Shown one piece after another: positions 25,701 through 37,600 of a stretch of 64,000 nt of DNA; position 1 is the stretch's first letter; each line of letters starts with the position of its first letter. Below the pieces are notes generated by a model. That model ran no database searches and was not told the DNA's origin. It saw nothing but the letters and a program-made list of their open reading frames with translations. Source of the DNA: Dacryopinax spathularia. Taxonomy: Eukaryota; Basidiomycota; Dacrymycetes; Dacrymycetales; Dacrymycetaceae. The translations under genes and the position numbers were made by a program. The stretch lies in contig JBBPFI010000002.1 in NCBI GenBank assembly GCA_037974965.1, forward strand, positions 2,356,001-2,420,000, written 5' to 3'.

Positions 25701-26090
25701 ATCGAGGGTGCGAAGTACGAAGAGAACCAGAGGAAGACGAAGATACGGAAGAGGTCCCGCGCTATCGACTCACAGAAATTTGCGTGTCAGTCCCTTTCGA
25801 AAAGTGCCTTTGTTGCAGTGACAGAGGTCGGACGTGTGAATACTGCAGTCCGGACCTGAAAAACAGTGAGTTTAACCAATGACTGTGCTGCCGAGTCTCA
25901 TCCACATTTAGTCCCTCGAAGGGTATGGTTCCAGCCCGTCGAATGCTGGCAGGCAGGGAGGGTGCCATCCATGGCGCAGTTGTTCGATTGGTTGGCCGAA
26001 CTTCAAGGATGGCGAGGTAAAAGACCACCGAGCAAGCACGAAAAAGCATTCGCTAGTCGGGCTGAACGAGGAGGAGGGACGCGGAGGTAG
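22761..26090 (+). CDS. Unknown large multi-exon protein, divergent from the PIF1-like gene
   Basis: No family recognised. Exons read as: MTDPGHTDGDRNEGNDG... (22761 to about 23070), then FYYYLGLANKHPHPLKESLYRLIHRMD (about 23097 on), ILYGGYLPRAFQAYALGERPWIYC (near 23730), VVTTVLSL and PAPMTNLILTKVV (about 24040-24150), then 24447-25680, a long frame that starts in globular sequence (YHRHEYVKFQRHLLVQKMLHRAYM) and turns into an acidic, low-complexity tail. The last part has a Cys cluster KCLCCSDRGRTCEYC (near 25810) and ends in a basic, Gly-rich stretch at 26090. Junctions are approximate. The coding texture and the steady run of short introns suggest a real gene. It could be an element-specific DNA-binding protein because of the Cys cluster, but that is a guess. 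Confidence 0.5.
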
Positions 26091-26309
26091 GAGGGTAACT
26101 AATGCCAATAGACTGGGGGTTTAGAACGGGACAGTGGATAGCCGCTGATGTCCGTGACGGAAACATGGATTTTGTAACATACACTGCAAGGGTCATCCGA
26201 ATGATTGATTGTTTTACGGGACAACCGTAGCCGCTTCCTACCTCCTAATGCTGCGACGGGCGTCGTCTCGTGTTGACGCTCTATATGCCCTGTTGCAGGC
26301 GGCATGCCA

Positions 26310-26985
26310 TCCTCGACGGAAGGTCCCTCCCTCAACGCGAGCTCGCATCCTCCCCGGTATATCCCAGGTTGCAGGTGAGATTCAATCCTCGCCGGTACAT
26401 CCCGCCTTGATCTCGACATCCCTTCTCCTCGGGTACATCCCACGTAGCAGGCGACATCCTCTTCGCGCTGATACATCCCACGTTGCAGGCGAGATCCCAA
26501 CCTGGAACGTACTTCCCAGCTTGCAGGCGACATCCCATCCCCGCCCGTACATCCCACGTTGCAGGCGAGATCCCAACCTGGAACGTACTTCCCAGCTTGC
26601 AGGCGACATCCCATCCCCGCCCGTACATCCCACGTTGCAGGCGACATCCCATCCTGGACGGTACTTCCCAGCTTGCAGGCGACATCCCATCCCCGCCCGT
26701 ACATCCCACGTTGCAGGCGACATCCCATCCTGGACGGTACTTCCCAGCTTGCAGGCGACATCCCATCCCCGCCCGTACATCCCACGTTGCAGGCGACATC
26801 CCATCCTCGAACGTACTTCCCAGCTTGCAGGCGAGATCGCTTTCTTCACCTGTACATGCCGCGTTGAAGGCAACGTCCCGACTTGAAGACCAGTTCCCAT
26901 CCTGTCCGGTAAGGGCCACGTTGCAGCCAACGTCCGGGTCTCGGTCGTACATCCCACCTTGCAAGCGAGATCCGATCCTGCCCGG
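26310..26985 (-). repeat. 38-bp tandem repeat array, right copy (inverted)
   Basis: About 17 copies of the unit seen at 7.0-7.8 kb, here on the opposite strand (TTGCAGGCGACATCCCATCC and so on). Copies at 26480-26830 are nearly identical to each other and to the central copies of the left array, and they show the same two alternating variants. The outer units (26310-26450, 26860-26985) are diverged. The overlapping open frames are artefacts of a 38-bp period. Confidence 0.9.
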
Positions 26986-27343
26986 TCAAGGCGACGGTGC
27001 AAGTAATGTTCCATGCTGATGGCGGATCATAAGGTGCCAGAGGCAGACCGAGGCCGGGGAATATCGTACGGGTCGCATGCCATATGTCATTCAAAGTGGT
27101 ACAAGCTCCTGGGTTCCTTTCGACCTACCCATGAGCCTCTATACGGTCCCATAACGACGGTGGGGAAGGTTGCCGACGGAGGAGTGGCGTAGATCAAGCA
27201 GTAGGAAGCTGCGCAGGACGATACGAAGGAGGGAATAGCTACAAATGGGATGGAACTGCACGCTCCTGGGATGTACCACATAGTTGGCCGTAGTCGACTA
27301 CATGAATATTGACGTCTATGTGAGCTAAGTAAAGCTTCGGCAT

Positions 27344-27872
27344 TTACATAGCGTTCGGACTCTCGGGGGCATGACTAGAAGACGCCAACGCCGCACAGAG
27401 CAGAGGCCGAATAAGTTGAAAATCGGACTGCCAACGTGCATGGATCTCCAAGAGTTGCTTTTCGTGTTGACGAAACAGATGACGATGCAGGCGTATGAGC
27501 TTGGGATGCGGAACGGCGCGCGCATGAGCAAGTTTCGAGAGACGCAGCCAGTCGTCATGATGTTGTCGAGCTACTGATTCCTCTTCTTGGGCCATGGAAA
27601 GGGAGAGCTGACCGAGCACGGAACAAGTTGGAGAGTTGTATGGAGTGAGGCCGCGCTCATCTAAGGAAAAGAGAGGTAGAGTAAGGCACAGCTAAGGGGC
27701 AGAAACTATGTAGCTTACATAGCGTGCGTAAGGCTGATTCACATTCAGTGCGAATGGTGCTGAAAACGACAACGTTGGTACCATGGGTCTGTGGTAATGG
27801 TGAGCCTTGTCATCATACAGAGAGAGCCGGCGGGCGGACCGTTCCCATGTCGAAGGGACCGAGATTGTACAT
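27344..27872 (-). CDS. Small hypothetical protein (about 139 aa)
   Basis: Model on the minus strand: exons 27872-27840, 27788-27719 and 27660-27344. The frame is kept across introns of 51 nt and 58 nt (the second has clear GTAAGC ... TTAG ends). The product begins MYNLGPFDMG and continues FSTIRTECESALRTLYERGLTPYN, then QEEESVARQHHDDWLRLSKLAHARAVPHPKLIRLHRHLF, a charged helical stretch rich in His and Arg. The last exon alone (from an internal Met at about 27595) could also be translated. Function unknown. It lies just outside the right repeat array, so it is the first gene of the ordinary-looking region. Confidence 0.5.
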
Positions 27873-28213
27873 TTCGATAGTGCAGGACTCCAAGAGCGGT
27901 AAACGTCGAAATTTACTCCGTTCAGGTGGGGGGCGAGAAGGTCGACGTCAACGTCAAAGAGGGGGGGAGGCGGACGTCAAGGCGCGCCGTACTACTAGGG
28001 AGGGCGAGCTGGTCCTGTACTGTTTCAAGCGCAGGTGGCTTGATGGGAGTTGTGAATATAAATAGGTACTTATTGATATTTGTCGCGACGACATGGTTCC
28101 ACCGAGGATGGTGGGGAATCGGGCAGTAGGTCGCCTGTCGTGCCCGAGAACAGAAGGTGTCGGTATGGATACGTGGGTTGACTCGTCGACGTGGTGGGAT
28201 ATCGGAATCGACA

Positions 28214-28266
28214 TGAGCAAGAGCATGAGCAAGCGCAAGCGCAAGAGCAAGAGCAAGAGCAAGAGC
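28214..28266 (+). repeat. Hexanucleotide microsatellite (GAGCAA/GCGCAA)n
   Basis: About nine tandem copies of a 6-base unit, AGCAAG with AGCATG and CGCAAG variants. It lies between two small minus-strand gene candidates and encodes a meaningless Ser/Lys or Cys/Ser run in neighbouring frames. Confidence 0.85.
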
Positions 28267-28303
28267 CACAGCAAGACGACAGTGTGCAAGCGTTACATAA
28301 TGA

Positions 28304-28558
28304 AAGGAGGGAAAGGTAGCGGCAGTCGGGCTTTCGCAGGCTCAGCTGTAAGGCGAGGGAAGCAGGAAAGCCAGTTAAAATCACACCACCTTGTAAGGCA
28401 GCAATGGCGACAGCGAGACCGCTTGTAGGGCTGATGCTAGGGTAACTCAGAGGTCCGCTGCTCAGAAGTCGGATTCTTGGCGTCCGAGCGAGCGCATTGA
28501 TGGTGAAGAAAGGCATGGAGAAGGGGGCATGGAGTGGGGCGCGCGAGACGGAGAACAC
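28304..28558 (-). CDS. Possible small protein with mitochondrial-type N-terminus (about 70 aa)
   Basis: Starts MFSVSRAPLHAPFSMPFF at 28558 with an Arg-containing, acid-free N-terminus (NALARTPRIRLLSSG) of the kind seen in mitochondrial presequences. A likely 45-nt intron (GTGGTG ... TTACAG, about 28399-28355) joins LAVAIAALQ to AEPAKARLPLPFPPFIM and a stop near 28304. Without that splice the frame runs on into the microsatellite, which makes the spliced model more sensible. Function unknown. It is head-to-head with the F-box-like gene starting at 28660. Confidence 0.35.
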
Positions 28559-28659
28559 GCGAGAAGAGTATTCGCGTCACGGGACTTGGCGTGACTAGTG
28601 CATATATGCAGGCGTCGAAGGGGTTTGGTCTATGCCTCTTCTCATTCCTAGCCACCATT

Positions 28660-30255
28660 ATGGATATCCCCAATCATTCATCGTTCGTACGACTGAGGCA
28701 CTACACTGAGGTTTGGGATGGGATACTGGGATACTGTTCTAATCAAACGAAGACACGGCTTGGGAGGACCTCTCGGAAACTGTATCGTGCGCTCGAGCTC
28801 GCCTGGAAGGAAGCTACTATGAAGCATATACTTGCGCTGGTTACGTGCATCTCAGATAAACCGCTCGCCGAGGTAAGATTCGGTAGTAGGAAGAAGAAGA
28901 CTGATATGACCGCGTGTTAGGTGGAGCACAGAGTAGACTTTTATCGTGGTGCCATTCGCGACATTCACCTCGTAACTAAGAACGCCGCGCAAGCCGAGAC
29001 GCTCAAGATCATGCTCGATCTTCTCCGCTTAGAGGCGAGAGAGCGACCTATCTTTCCTCTACTGCGAAGGCTGTATGTGAAAGCGGCGACGCCCAAGGGT
29101 TTGCTGCTCGCGACGAAATGTCTCACCGACACCGTGAGGGGCCTGACGATGACGATTGATAAAGCCATCCAGGGCCCCGCGAATGACTGGACCGAGGTCC
29201 TTCTTGCAGTTCTGGACAATCTTCCCGCCCGGTGTCCGGATCTGACAGAGGTGGGAATACAGCAGACAGGGAACATGCCTTTGGCTTCGTTACCCTCGGC
29301 AAATGTCTTCGGAGCTCTTCCACGGCTGAGAACAGTAGGTGTGAATTTCGCCTCCCTCTCGAGTGAACTACTCTTGCATCTGAATGGAACAGCGGTGGAG
29401 CGACTCGACTTGGTCGGACCACCAAATATTTCGCTACAGAGACTGACTTGCGAAGTACTGGCCAGTCTCCCGCCCTGGAAACGGCTGAAGGAACTACGCC
29501 TGAGTTTGTCCACGCGCAATATTCTGACTCTAATTGAAGCGCTTCGTGCTCCGATCGAAATTCTCTCGATACATGTGCTACATCCGGATCAAACTGCGTC
29601 GATCATGGAAGTGGCGCGTGGGATATCTCGAGCCTTTCCGGAGCTGCAGGCGCTACAATTCGACTTACGCTGTCGACCGGGGGAGGCCGCGGGGCATGTA
29701 ATCGATCTCACGGAGTTCCTATCGTTGGCGGCGTGTTGCGAGATGAAACATTTCGAGCTAAACTACTGCTGTCTGAACCCCATCCGCACAAGTAGCAGCT
29801 CCCTCCCAATCCTTACGGAACGATGGACGAAGCTGGAACATTTCCAAGTAACGTGGGCAGGGCTATCGCACGAATATAATCTACCCGAAAGCATCAACGA
29901 ATGCTTTAATATCTGCGATATTGCTGCTGTAACGCACAACTGTCCGAGGCTGCAGGGGATGGAGGTGACTATGGCGACGTTTCCGGAAGATATGGGTTGG
30001 CCTGAACCCGCGGACCCGGAGGCGAGCTTTCTGCTGCATTTGCAGGCAATCATTGCCGAGCGCCCGTTTATGACAACAGTGAAAGAGCGCATTTGGCCAG
30101 GCCTACGGACGCAGTTCGGGGGAGATGTGCCAGACGTGGTAATTGAGGTGGATGCGGAGGTGGAAGGTATCAGGGCAGCTTTGGCTCGCATTGCAAAGCG
30201 TCGTCGGCCCAGGGTACACAAGAGTGGCGGGTCAAGGGAGGAGAAAACTCTATGA
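28660..30255 (+). CDS. F-box/LRR-like orphan protein
   Basis: Two exons, 28660-28872 and 28921-30255, with a 48-nt GTAAGA...TTAG intron at phase 0, giving 515 aa. The start ATG at 28660 sits in a good context (CCACCATTATGG). The N-terminus (MDIPNHSSFVRLRHYTEVWDGILGYCSNQTKTRLGRTSRKLYRALELAWKE) resembles a divergent F-box: two helices with a LxxxSRxLYxxALE turn. The rest is a loose series of Leu-rich segments (FPLLRRLYVKA, PRLRTVGVNFASL, WKRLKELRLSLS, FPELQALQFDL) typical of basidiomycete F-box proteins with irregular LRRs. Such proteins usually serve as SCF ubiquitin ligase adaptors. The C-terminus is basic. The same architecture is seen in the gene at 45769-47399. Confidence 0.65.
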
Positions 30256-33200
30256 TACATAACCTCTTCAACCGTGTACAAGAAAGTGAATGGAGGGATG
30301 AGGAGAGCCGGATTAATTGTATTTATGGATTGTAACGATGATGACGAGCATGGAAGAAGGTTGTAAGGTTTATTATAAGAACAATAGTAACCGGTAACGG
30401 AAGGTTTTCACGGGAGCGGACGGGTTGTAAACCGGCTCCAAAATGAGGGAAAATGGGATTGAGGGCAGAGTGGGCACGAAATGGGGTCCCCGACGCATTT
30501 CATAGGGCCCTGTTCACTCAGCCCCGTGGGAAACGACCTGTTCACTTAGCGTTTCCGTAGACTCTGATGCAATTGCGGGCTGATGGATTTCTCGACTGCA
30601 TGAATAGAAAGGTGATAGGATCGTTCCAATCGGGTCGACCCCATACGTACTCGGTTCGGGATGATACGGGAATGCGAGCGGGTGCCTGCCAGCAGTGATG
30701 AAGCGCATCTAGTGCTAGAGATGTCGAGTCATTATTGTCCTCAACTCGCTCGTTTTTGACGTCAACATCGGACTGAGGAAGGTAACATACAATGAAGCAC
30801 TGCGACACGGAACTGCGCGATCCTCGGCTGGCCGAAGCAAGTATTGCAATCGATCGTGGAGAGCGAGCGTCATCAGCGCACCAACGGCTTCACCGCTTCT
30901 CTTCAAAGCACCAACCCAAGCTGAGACTCCCGCAAACATTCCAGACGAGAGAAAATGACTCGGCATGCCCCAGAACGCGCGCGTACCAGCAGGCATTCCA
31001 TACCCGTATCTTGAACCAGTGCCTGTATGTACGATGACGACACTCATCCCACTGCACGAGCGACGCAAGCGAGCGAGGCTTTAGTACGAATATGACTCGT
31101 CAGGTTCGCTGCTCGTCCTGGTCATTCGACAATCCTATGGAGTTGGTCCAGCACGGTGGGCGTGACGGTACCTTGCCTGCTAGCAGAAAGCCGGCGTCCG
31201 GCCCAAACCTACGTTCAGCCCAAAGTACTATACTGTACTGTACCCAACCACCAGAACTCCAGACCAGAAACTCCTTTTCCAGTAACCCTACACGCCGAAG
31301 TAGAAAGCCTCGCCCCCAAAACGTGTAAGGAACGAACCGAGCATCCCGAATACCAGAATACCAGAATCTCGGAGACATCCAGAGAGACGGAACGGGAGGG
31401 GGAGCGGGAGCGAGCTGGAATGGAATGTGGAATGGAGGGGCGGCGACCCAGCCTTCCCTTCCTGACCGAAATCGAAGTTTTCCAGGCAGAACGGTTCTAG
31501 AAGGACGGGACTCGGCGGATGTTCGGTGCGAGGCCAGATTCTGGCGGCGGGCGTGGGTGAGGTGAGGAGGGAGGGTGGTGGGAAGGAAGCTGCACTGTAC
31601 TTATGGTCAGCAGTGCGCGAGGAGAAGATGGGGTGGGGTTCGGCCGCGAGGGATGGGAGAAGGTTGGTGCTGGAAGGTTGAATGTTGTGGAGGAACCAGC
31701 GAGCTCGCGAACAACTCGAAAAGCGAGCCTCGTACAGTAGCGCCGGTCATACGCTCGATCGAGAACCGTCTTCTGCCCTACAGAAGCCGAACCTCTTTAA
31801 GCCGCGAACAGCTGTGCTGACGCAGAAGCCCATAAGCCGCTGTACAATGATCTATGTCAGTAGTATCGTGCCGGTCGATGAGGAGATACTAGTCTTACAA
31901 CATTCTCATCCTTCCCCTCCTCCCAAAATGAGAGCCGAACAACCGGCATACTCGGCGCTGCGTCCTGGCCAGAACGCGTATTGCACAATTTTGGGAACGG
32001 TGGACAGGCGTTCTACCTGTGTCTGTGACTCCTCAAGAGTAGGGAGGAAGCCGAACCTTCAGCCGAGGAACGATCCCCATTAGATAACACCGGACTCGCG
32101 TACTGTCAGTCCTCATATGCACAGTAAAGTACTGTACGGACGGTAACGGTTTCGTATTGTCTGGCGTGTTGTTAAGCGGGTTGAGACGTGCCCCGACTCA
32201 GAGCGCTGGGAAAGTGGAGAGGACGAACACTATCCTCCTTAGCCCAGGAACACCGCACAGCTACGAGCCGAGGGTTGGGGCGAGGATGACATTGTTGTCT
32301 TACTTTATCAGGGAGATCTGACGCCCGTCCCCACCAACCGGAGGGCACGAGCTTCCGACACGCTCTGACGGTGATGAGGTGGTTGATGTCATTGTATGAA
32401 TCGCCTGCTGCACCAAAAGCACAAAAGTGCGATGCTGCTGCAAAGAAGTTCGAAAGCTAGACGGAGAACAAGGTTGCTGACGAAGCAACTCTGCCACCCC
32501 GTCTTTAGATCAACAGCTTCTACGCGGACGACCTAGACAGACAGACCATAAACAGCTAGCCCGTTCGATCGATTTCGAATCCACAGCTCTAGCGCAAGAA
32601 TACCACTCCTTCTCTCCACAGCTCGGCCAGATCTTTGCCTGCGGCCGGCGGCACCGCCCTGGCGAAGTAATCCAGGCTTCTTATGGCGCGTTGTTCAGTA
32701 ACGACCACTGGACAGCTATTGCACCGTCGCACGTCTATTTCTACTTACTTCCCAGACTTAAGTGTGAAGAGCGAGCCGAAACTTCGCGCCGAGAAGTAGT
32801 CCCCTACACTGGAATGTAGTAGGTAGGCCCATACGCGCTTGGTCGGTCGTACCTGCGTCGTGTGCATAGACACGCATGCACGCGGCGGACACACCCCGTT
32901 TCACAACAATGGATCATTCGGAGGGGGATGATATTATCCTCCCCCAAGCCGTGGACGGCAAGTCCAAAGCATTGTCAGCAACTCACCCTTTCGCTTCTGC
33001 TAGCGCGAGAAGAGGATATTATCGACCGAGTAAGTGAGTCGGTGAGTACTGAACACCCCAAGCCCCCACCGAGCGGGAGACGATCAGCCCGCGGCGGGAC
33101 GCGCCCGATCTTTCCCCCTTTCCCTTTCTTCGGACGCGGTCTAGCCCTTGCCCTGCCCGTAACGCCAGCCGGCCGCACCATAGACATTTTACATCGTACA

Positions 33201-34628
33201 GAGACGATTTGCATGAGAGAGGGATTGTAAAGAGGCTTCCGAGCGAGAGGAGGTCATATATCCCCCTCCCAGCGGTTGAGCAGCAGCAGACCAAGCTCAT
33301 CCTGATCCTGAAAAGTGCACTCCCGTGCGCACCAAAAATCGCAAAGAAGCCAAGGAGGTGGGGTGCTTCTGGAAGCGACTGCCTGGTTTCCAAGAAGCAC
33401 CGCCTTTGCTTCTCTCAGCTTCTGCGCTTCGGCCCTCCCTTCTTTTCGCTTCTTCCTGCCCAGGGAGAGCGGCCGTTCTGGTCTTTTCGCGGGCCTGTGG
33501 CTCCCCGCTCACTCGAGCTCTGCGCCATTCAACCAGCAACCAGCGAGCGCAGTCAAAACCCAAAAACCCGACGCCGGCCCGGGTGGGGTGAACGAGGAAC
33601 GGGTTCGACAGTATTCCAATACCTTCCTTCGTCGCTGCTTCGCTGCTTCTGGCGCGTCTTTGACGGCCGCGTGCACGGGGTCTGAGCGAGCCGAAGGGAG
33701 GGGTCAACAAACCATCTGCGGTCGTCGTCGTCGCCACCTTCTTACCTCCTCGTCTCAACTAACAGCAACTCAACAACTCATCAACCGTCGTCTATTTCTC
33801 TGGAGGACGTGTTGGAGGTGTTGAACTCTCTGTTTAAGGAGAGAGGCGATTACCACACTGACCCGGGAGGACGAACGACGCCAAGCACGCCAGACGCGTC
33901 GACCGCGGCGGTCTCAAACCTTGTTGTTCATTCCAGTCGCTCAACACGCCTCGCCGTCATCATATCACAAAACCCTATCGAGAGCATTCCAACCACTCCT
34001 AACCAAGACACATCATTCCAATAACCACTAAACCCAGAAAGCAGCCGAGAAGCGCGTCGGCGCGTCGTTTGAACCTTAGGGAGGGGAAAGCCAGAGGAGG
34101 GGGATATACCGACTCGAACCACGCGACGCAGGCTTCCCTTTTGCGCTCCGCCACTGTACACTCCTGGACCGCTGTGTATCTGTGGACTGGCGGTGTGTAG
34201 GGGTGTACGGCATCACTCAGCTCGGTCCACCGACTGGATTGGGATTGGGATTACGAGGACAGGAAGGATAGGCTAGCGCTGGCACGCTGCACGTTTTGCG
34301 TCTAACGCCGCACGACCCGCACCCGCACCCGCGAGCGCTCAACACAGGAAGAGGTGTTGACAAACATCTCGACAGCTACCCTTCCTACCCTTCCTACCCT
34401 ACGCGGACAGCTCGGCTCGGCTCTTCGGCTCCTATCCCTCCCTCCCCCGTCTCCCTCGTGAAGGTCGATTAGGCTCAAGCGCGTGTCGAGCGCGCTCACG
34501 ACGGCTAGAGACGCGCGCTTTCTTCCAGTTGTCGACGACCACGACCACGACCGCGACTACGACGAGGGAAAAAATTGCTGGGAATTGAGTGAGAGTCGAG
34601 ACACGAGAGGTTGGGACGGGACGGAGTT
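30256..34628. other. 4.4 kb gene-poor region upstream of the Ras-GEF gene
   Basis: No frame longer than about 170 codons, and none with motifs. The last 1.3 kb is strongly CT- and short-motif-rich (TTCCTACC repeated near 34380-34405, many CGACCACGA-like runs near 34530) and is probably a long 5' UTR/promoter of the Ras-GEF gene. A near-duplicate CCTGTTCACT(C/T)AG occurs at about 30510 and 30538. I looked for a tRNA around 34090-34160, where a GGTTCGAGTC-like piece appears on the minus strand, but no cloverleaf forms. Confidence 0.5.
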
Positions 34629-37600
34629 ATGACTACGACGATGGCTTACGCGTCGTCGGCTTCTCTTTCGCGCGCTACGGCCTCTACGTCTGGTTCCAGC
34701 TCGTCGACTTCCAGCAACCTGAATATGGGGAGGTCGACAACACCCACTCCTATGTCCGCCACCACATCCACCACGAGCAACGGGCACGCCAACACGCTCC
34801 CCCTCCGGACCCGCGCACGCCCATCAAACCCGCGCGCCCTCTCCCCCTCTCCCCAAGGCATACCAGGCCCGTCCTCAGCCCGCTCTCCATCCCCCCTTCC
34901 TCAACCCCAACCCCAGCGCCCACAGCCCCAGCAACCCCAGCAGCAACCCCAAGCCCCTCAGCCCCACGCCCCGCAGCAGCAGCAGCAAGAAGAATACGTA
35001 ATAGCCCTCCATTCCTACACCCCTCCAGAGGGCATGACGACCTGCATCTCCTTCCAAGCGGGTGACATAATCCTCGTGCACTCAAAGGACCCGGCGGGGT
35101 GGTGGGACGGTACGATTGGCGGGTCTAGTCCGGGCTTACTGGGCGGGGCTGCTTCTGCTGGAGCCGGGGGAGTGAATGAGGTGGGGAGAGTGGGGGGTGA
35201 GAGGAGGGGCTGGTTTCCGAGTAATTATGTGAGTGGGGATTTGGGGGGTGCCCTGGCGGGGTGGGGAGAAGCAGGGGGGAGAGGAGGCAGCTGGGCAGCC
35301 AGCAGCGGAGGAGGAAAGGTGCGTCGCTTCTCTACTTCCCTACCCATTTCCGTTTCTACGGTGTAACTATGGGAAGGGCATGTGCTGATACAGTGCGTAG
35401 AGCCAGCCGGATACGCCAAGTAGCTCGAGGACGAGTGTGCATTCGCATTTGCCTGCTTCTGTCCAGCAGGTGTCACCGTCGTTGAGGCAGGCAGCGGCGA
35501 GGGGTCGGATACCTCAAGCGTTCACCGACGCCCCTTCCCTGTCCAACAAACCCTCAGGATCAAGCACGCTCTCCGCGCCCAACTCCTCATTCCCCCACCC
35601 TCAACCTCCGCAAGCCCACGCACAACCTCATGCTGGGACTCAGAATGGGATAGGAACAGCAGCGGGAAGACGAGCCCATTCCCCGCAGTCCAGCATCTCC
35701 ACCGCCGCCGGAAGCGGCACCGGGAGCGATTTCTCGCGAGGCACAAGGTCCCAGACGAGCTTTACGAGCGCTTCTGTCGCTTCGGGCTGGTCGTACGCTT
35801 CCTCACCATTTGCAAACTCCCACTCCACCTCCATCTCCGCCTCCGCCTCTGCCGCGGGCACTTCAGCCCCAAGCGCGGGGCAAACCCCTACTGGAAGTAC
35901 TACAACTTCACCGCTACCGAGTCCCCTCTCCCCCTCCGCCCGAGCCGGCACATTAGACGCAGTCCAGAAATCCGTCTTACTCCTCACCCGAGCCGCTCGC
36001 GCAGGCCGGAAAGCGCACTACGGCTCCGCCGCGGCCTGTGTGATCAGCTCTGTTAGGACGGTCTTGACTGCTGCGGAGTGCTTGAGTAGGAGCTCGGTGC
36101 AGTTGGAGAGATGGCCGGAGTTGAGGGAGCGGAGGAAAGAGGTTTTGGGGGTGTTGAGCGGGCTTGTGAGGCGGGCTAAGGCTTTGGGCGGCGTGGGACA
36201 GGAATCTGCTGATCCCAGTGGCACAGGCGCTGAGCGTAGTGACACCGGTGTGGAGGGGAAGAAGGATGGGACGGAAGAGAGATTGGGAGAGATGGACGAA
36301 GAAACTGAGAAAAGGGAAGTGGAGAAGATGCTACTCCTCGCTGAGGAAGTGGTGGTACGGTTGAGGGCGCTGGTGGAGACGGCTCTGAAGTGCGGGATCG
36401 ACGTCCCTGGTGCTTCCCTCTCCGCTCTCCAACCTGCTCAGCCTGCTGTTCCTCCCCCCGCAGCGGTGCAGCCCCAGCCGGCTTCTGCGACCGCCAATGC
36501 GGTTGGGGCTGGCGCAGTGGGCCTTTCGTCGCCGGAACCGGATGGTATGCCTACCCCCACACCGGCTTCGGCGCCTCTCGTGCTGCCTAGAGTGGTGGAG
36601 ACGGACATCGAGGGTGAGAAGGAGAATGTGCGGCCGCCCGTCAAGCCCCGTGTTCAAGCTGCCATTGCCGCTCATCGTGCTCGCTCACTTGCGGACTTAC
36701 GAGCGAAGAGGGCGAAGGACGAGGAAGGCCAAGCGCCGCCTTTAGTGCCAGAGATGGTACGCAAGCAGCAGGAGAAGATGCAGGCTCAGGACGCAATCGC
36801 AGCCGGTGCCGGTGCAGGGACGACCAGGAACGGCAGAGGCCGAGGCGGGAGCGAGAGTTCCACCAGCGCGAACCACTCCGGCAGCAGTCAGAGTGGCTCC
36901 ATGGGCTCTCTCTCTTCCCTCGCTTCAGGGCAAACCGACCCTTCCGCCAGCGGCGCCGCACAGCTCAGCGCGTCCATCACCTCCTCCGCCGGCTCCGGTG
37001 GCCCGATCACCTTGACCCCGGCAGAACTGACCATGCTACTCAAACACACGCAAGACGCCTCCGTCTCACTTTTCGCGGCGCTTATCGGGCATGTGCAGAC
37101 CCATTCCTCCGGAGGGCACGCGGCGAGTCATGCGCGGCTTGTGGAGGTCGCTGCGGGCGCGGTGGGGAAATTGAGGGAGGCGATGTGGGTCGTTGATGCT
37201 GTTGTTAACCATCTTGCGGGGAAAGGACGGGATAAGGGGGTGGAGAGGCTCATTAATGCTCGGCGAGGGCTTTGGAGGCTGGCGGGGGAGGTGGTGGACG
37301 CTGCTGCTGGGCTCACGCGCGGGTCATCTACGCCTGGCCCGGATGGTGAGTCGACCGCTGCGGAAGAGGAGAAGAAAGAGCGCCTGACGAAGCGGGGATT
37401 TGAGGCTCTAAGGGCGGTGGGCGACTGCGTGGTGGCGGTCAAGATGGGCCTCGCAGGCCTAGGGCCGAACGAAGGTGTCAAGCTTGAAGAGCTCGCGCCG
37501 GTGGAGGCGTTCATCCGTGGTGGTGTGGTCAGTGCTCTTCCGGGTGGGAATACCGGGCCTGGATCTTCAATCGGGCCTGGTGGTCGACCTGGAACTGCGT

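Larger units (their letters stand above)
6950..27010. mobile_element. Candidate compound mobile element bracketed by inverted 38-bp repeat arrays
   Basis: Inference. Two arrays of the same 38-bp unit, one forward at 7.0-7.8 kb and one reverse-complemented at 26.3-27.0 kb, enclose about 18.5 kb. Within are a DDE integrase of the Agaricomycete type (13157-15026), a PIF1-like helicase (about 20.1-22.7 kb), two long unknown intron-bearing genes, a RAD9-like clamp gene and an alpha-kinase. The inverted placement resembles subterminal repeats of large DNA transposons. No terminal inverted repeat or target duplication was found by eye, so the true ends are unknown. No DNA polymerase, capsid or reverse transcriptase was recognised. 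The reading frames look largely whole, so it may be fairly young. The alternative is a host gene cluster interrupted by an integrase element, with minisatellites arranged by an old inversion. Confidence 0.45.

Noticed and set aside
26209-27019. Open frames of 170-230 codons in the right repeat array
   Set aside because: Same reason as in the left array. Their translations repeat the same peptide words in different frames.
34090-34165. Possible tRNA on the minus strand (GGTTCGAGTC-like segment)
   Set aside because: The flanking 5-base stem does not pair, and no acceptor or anticodon arm is found around it.
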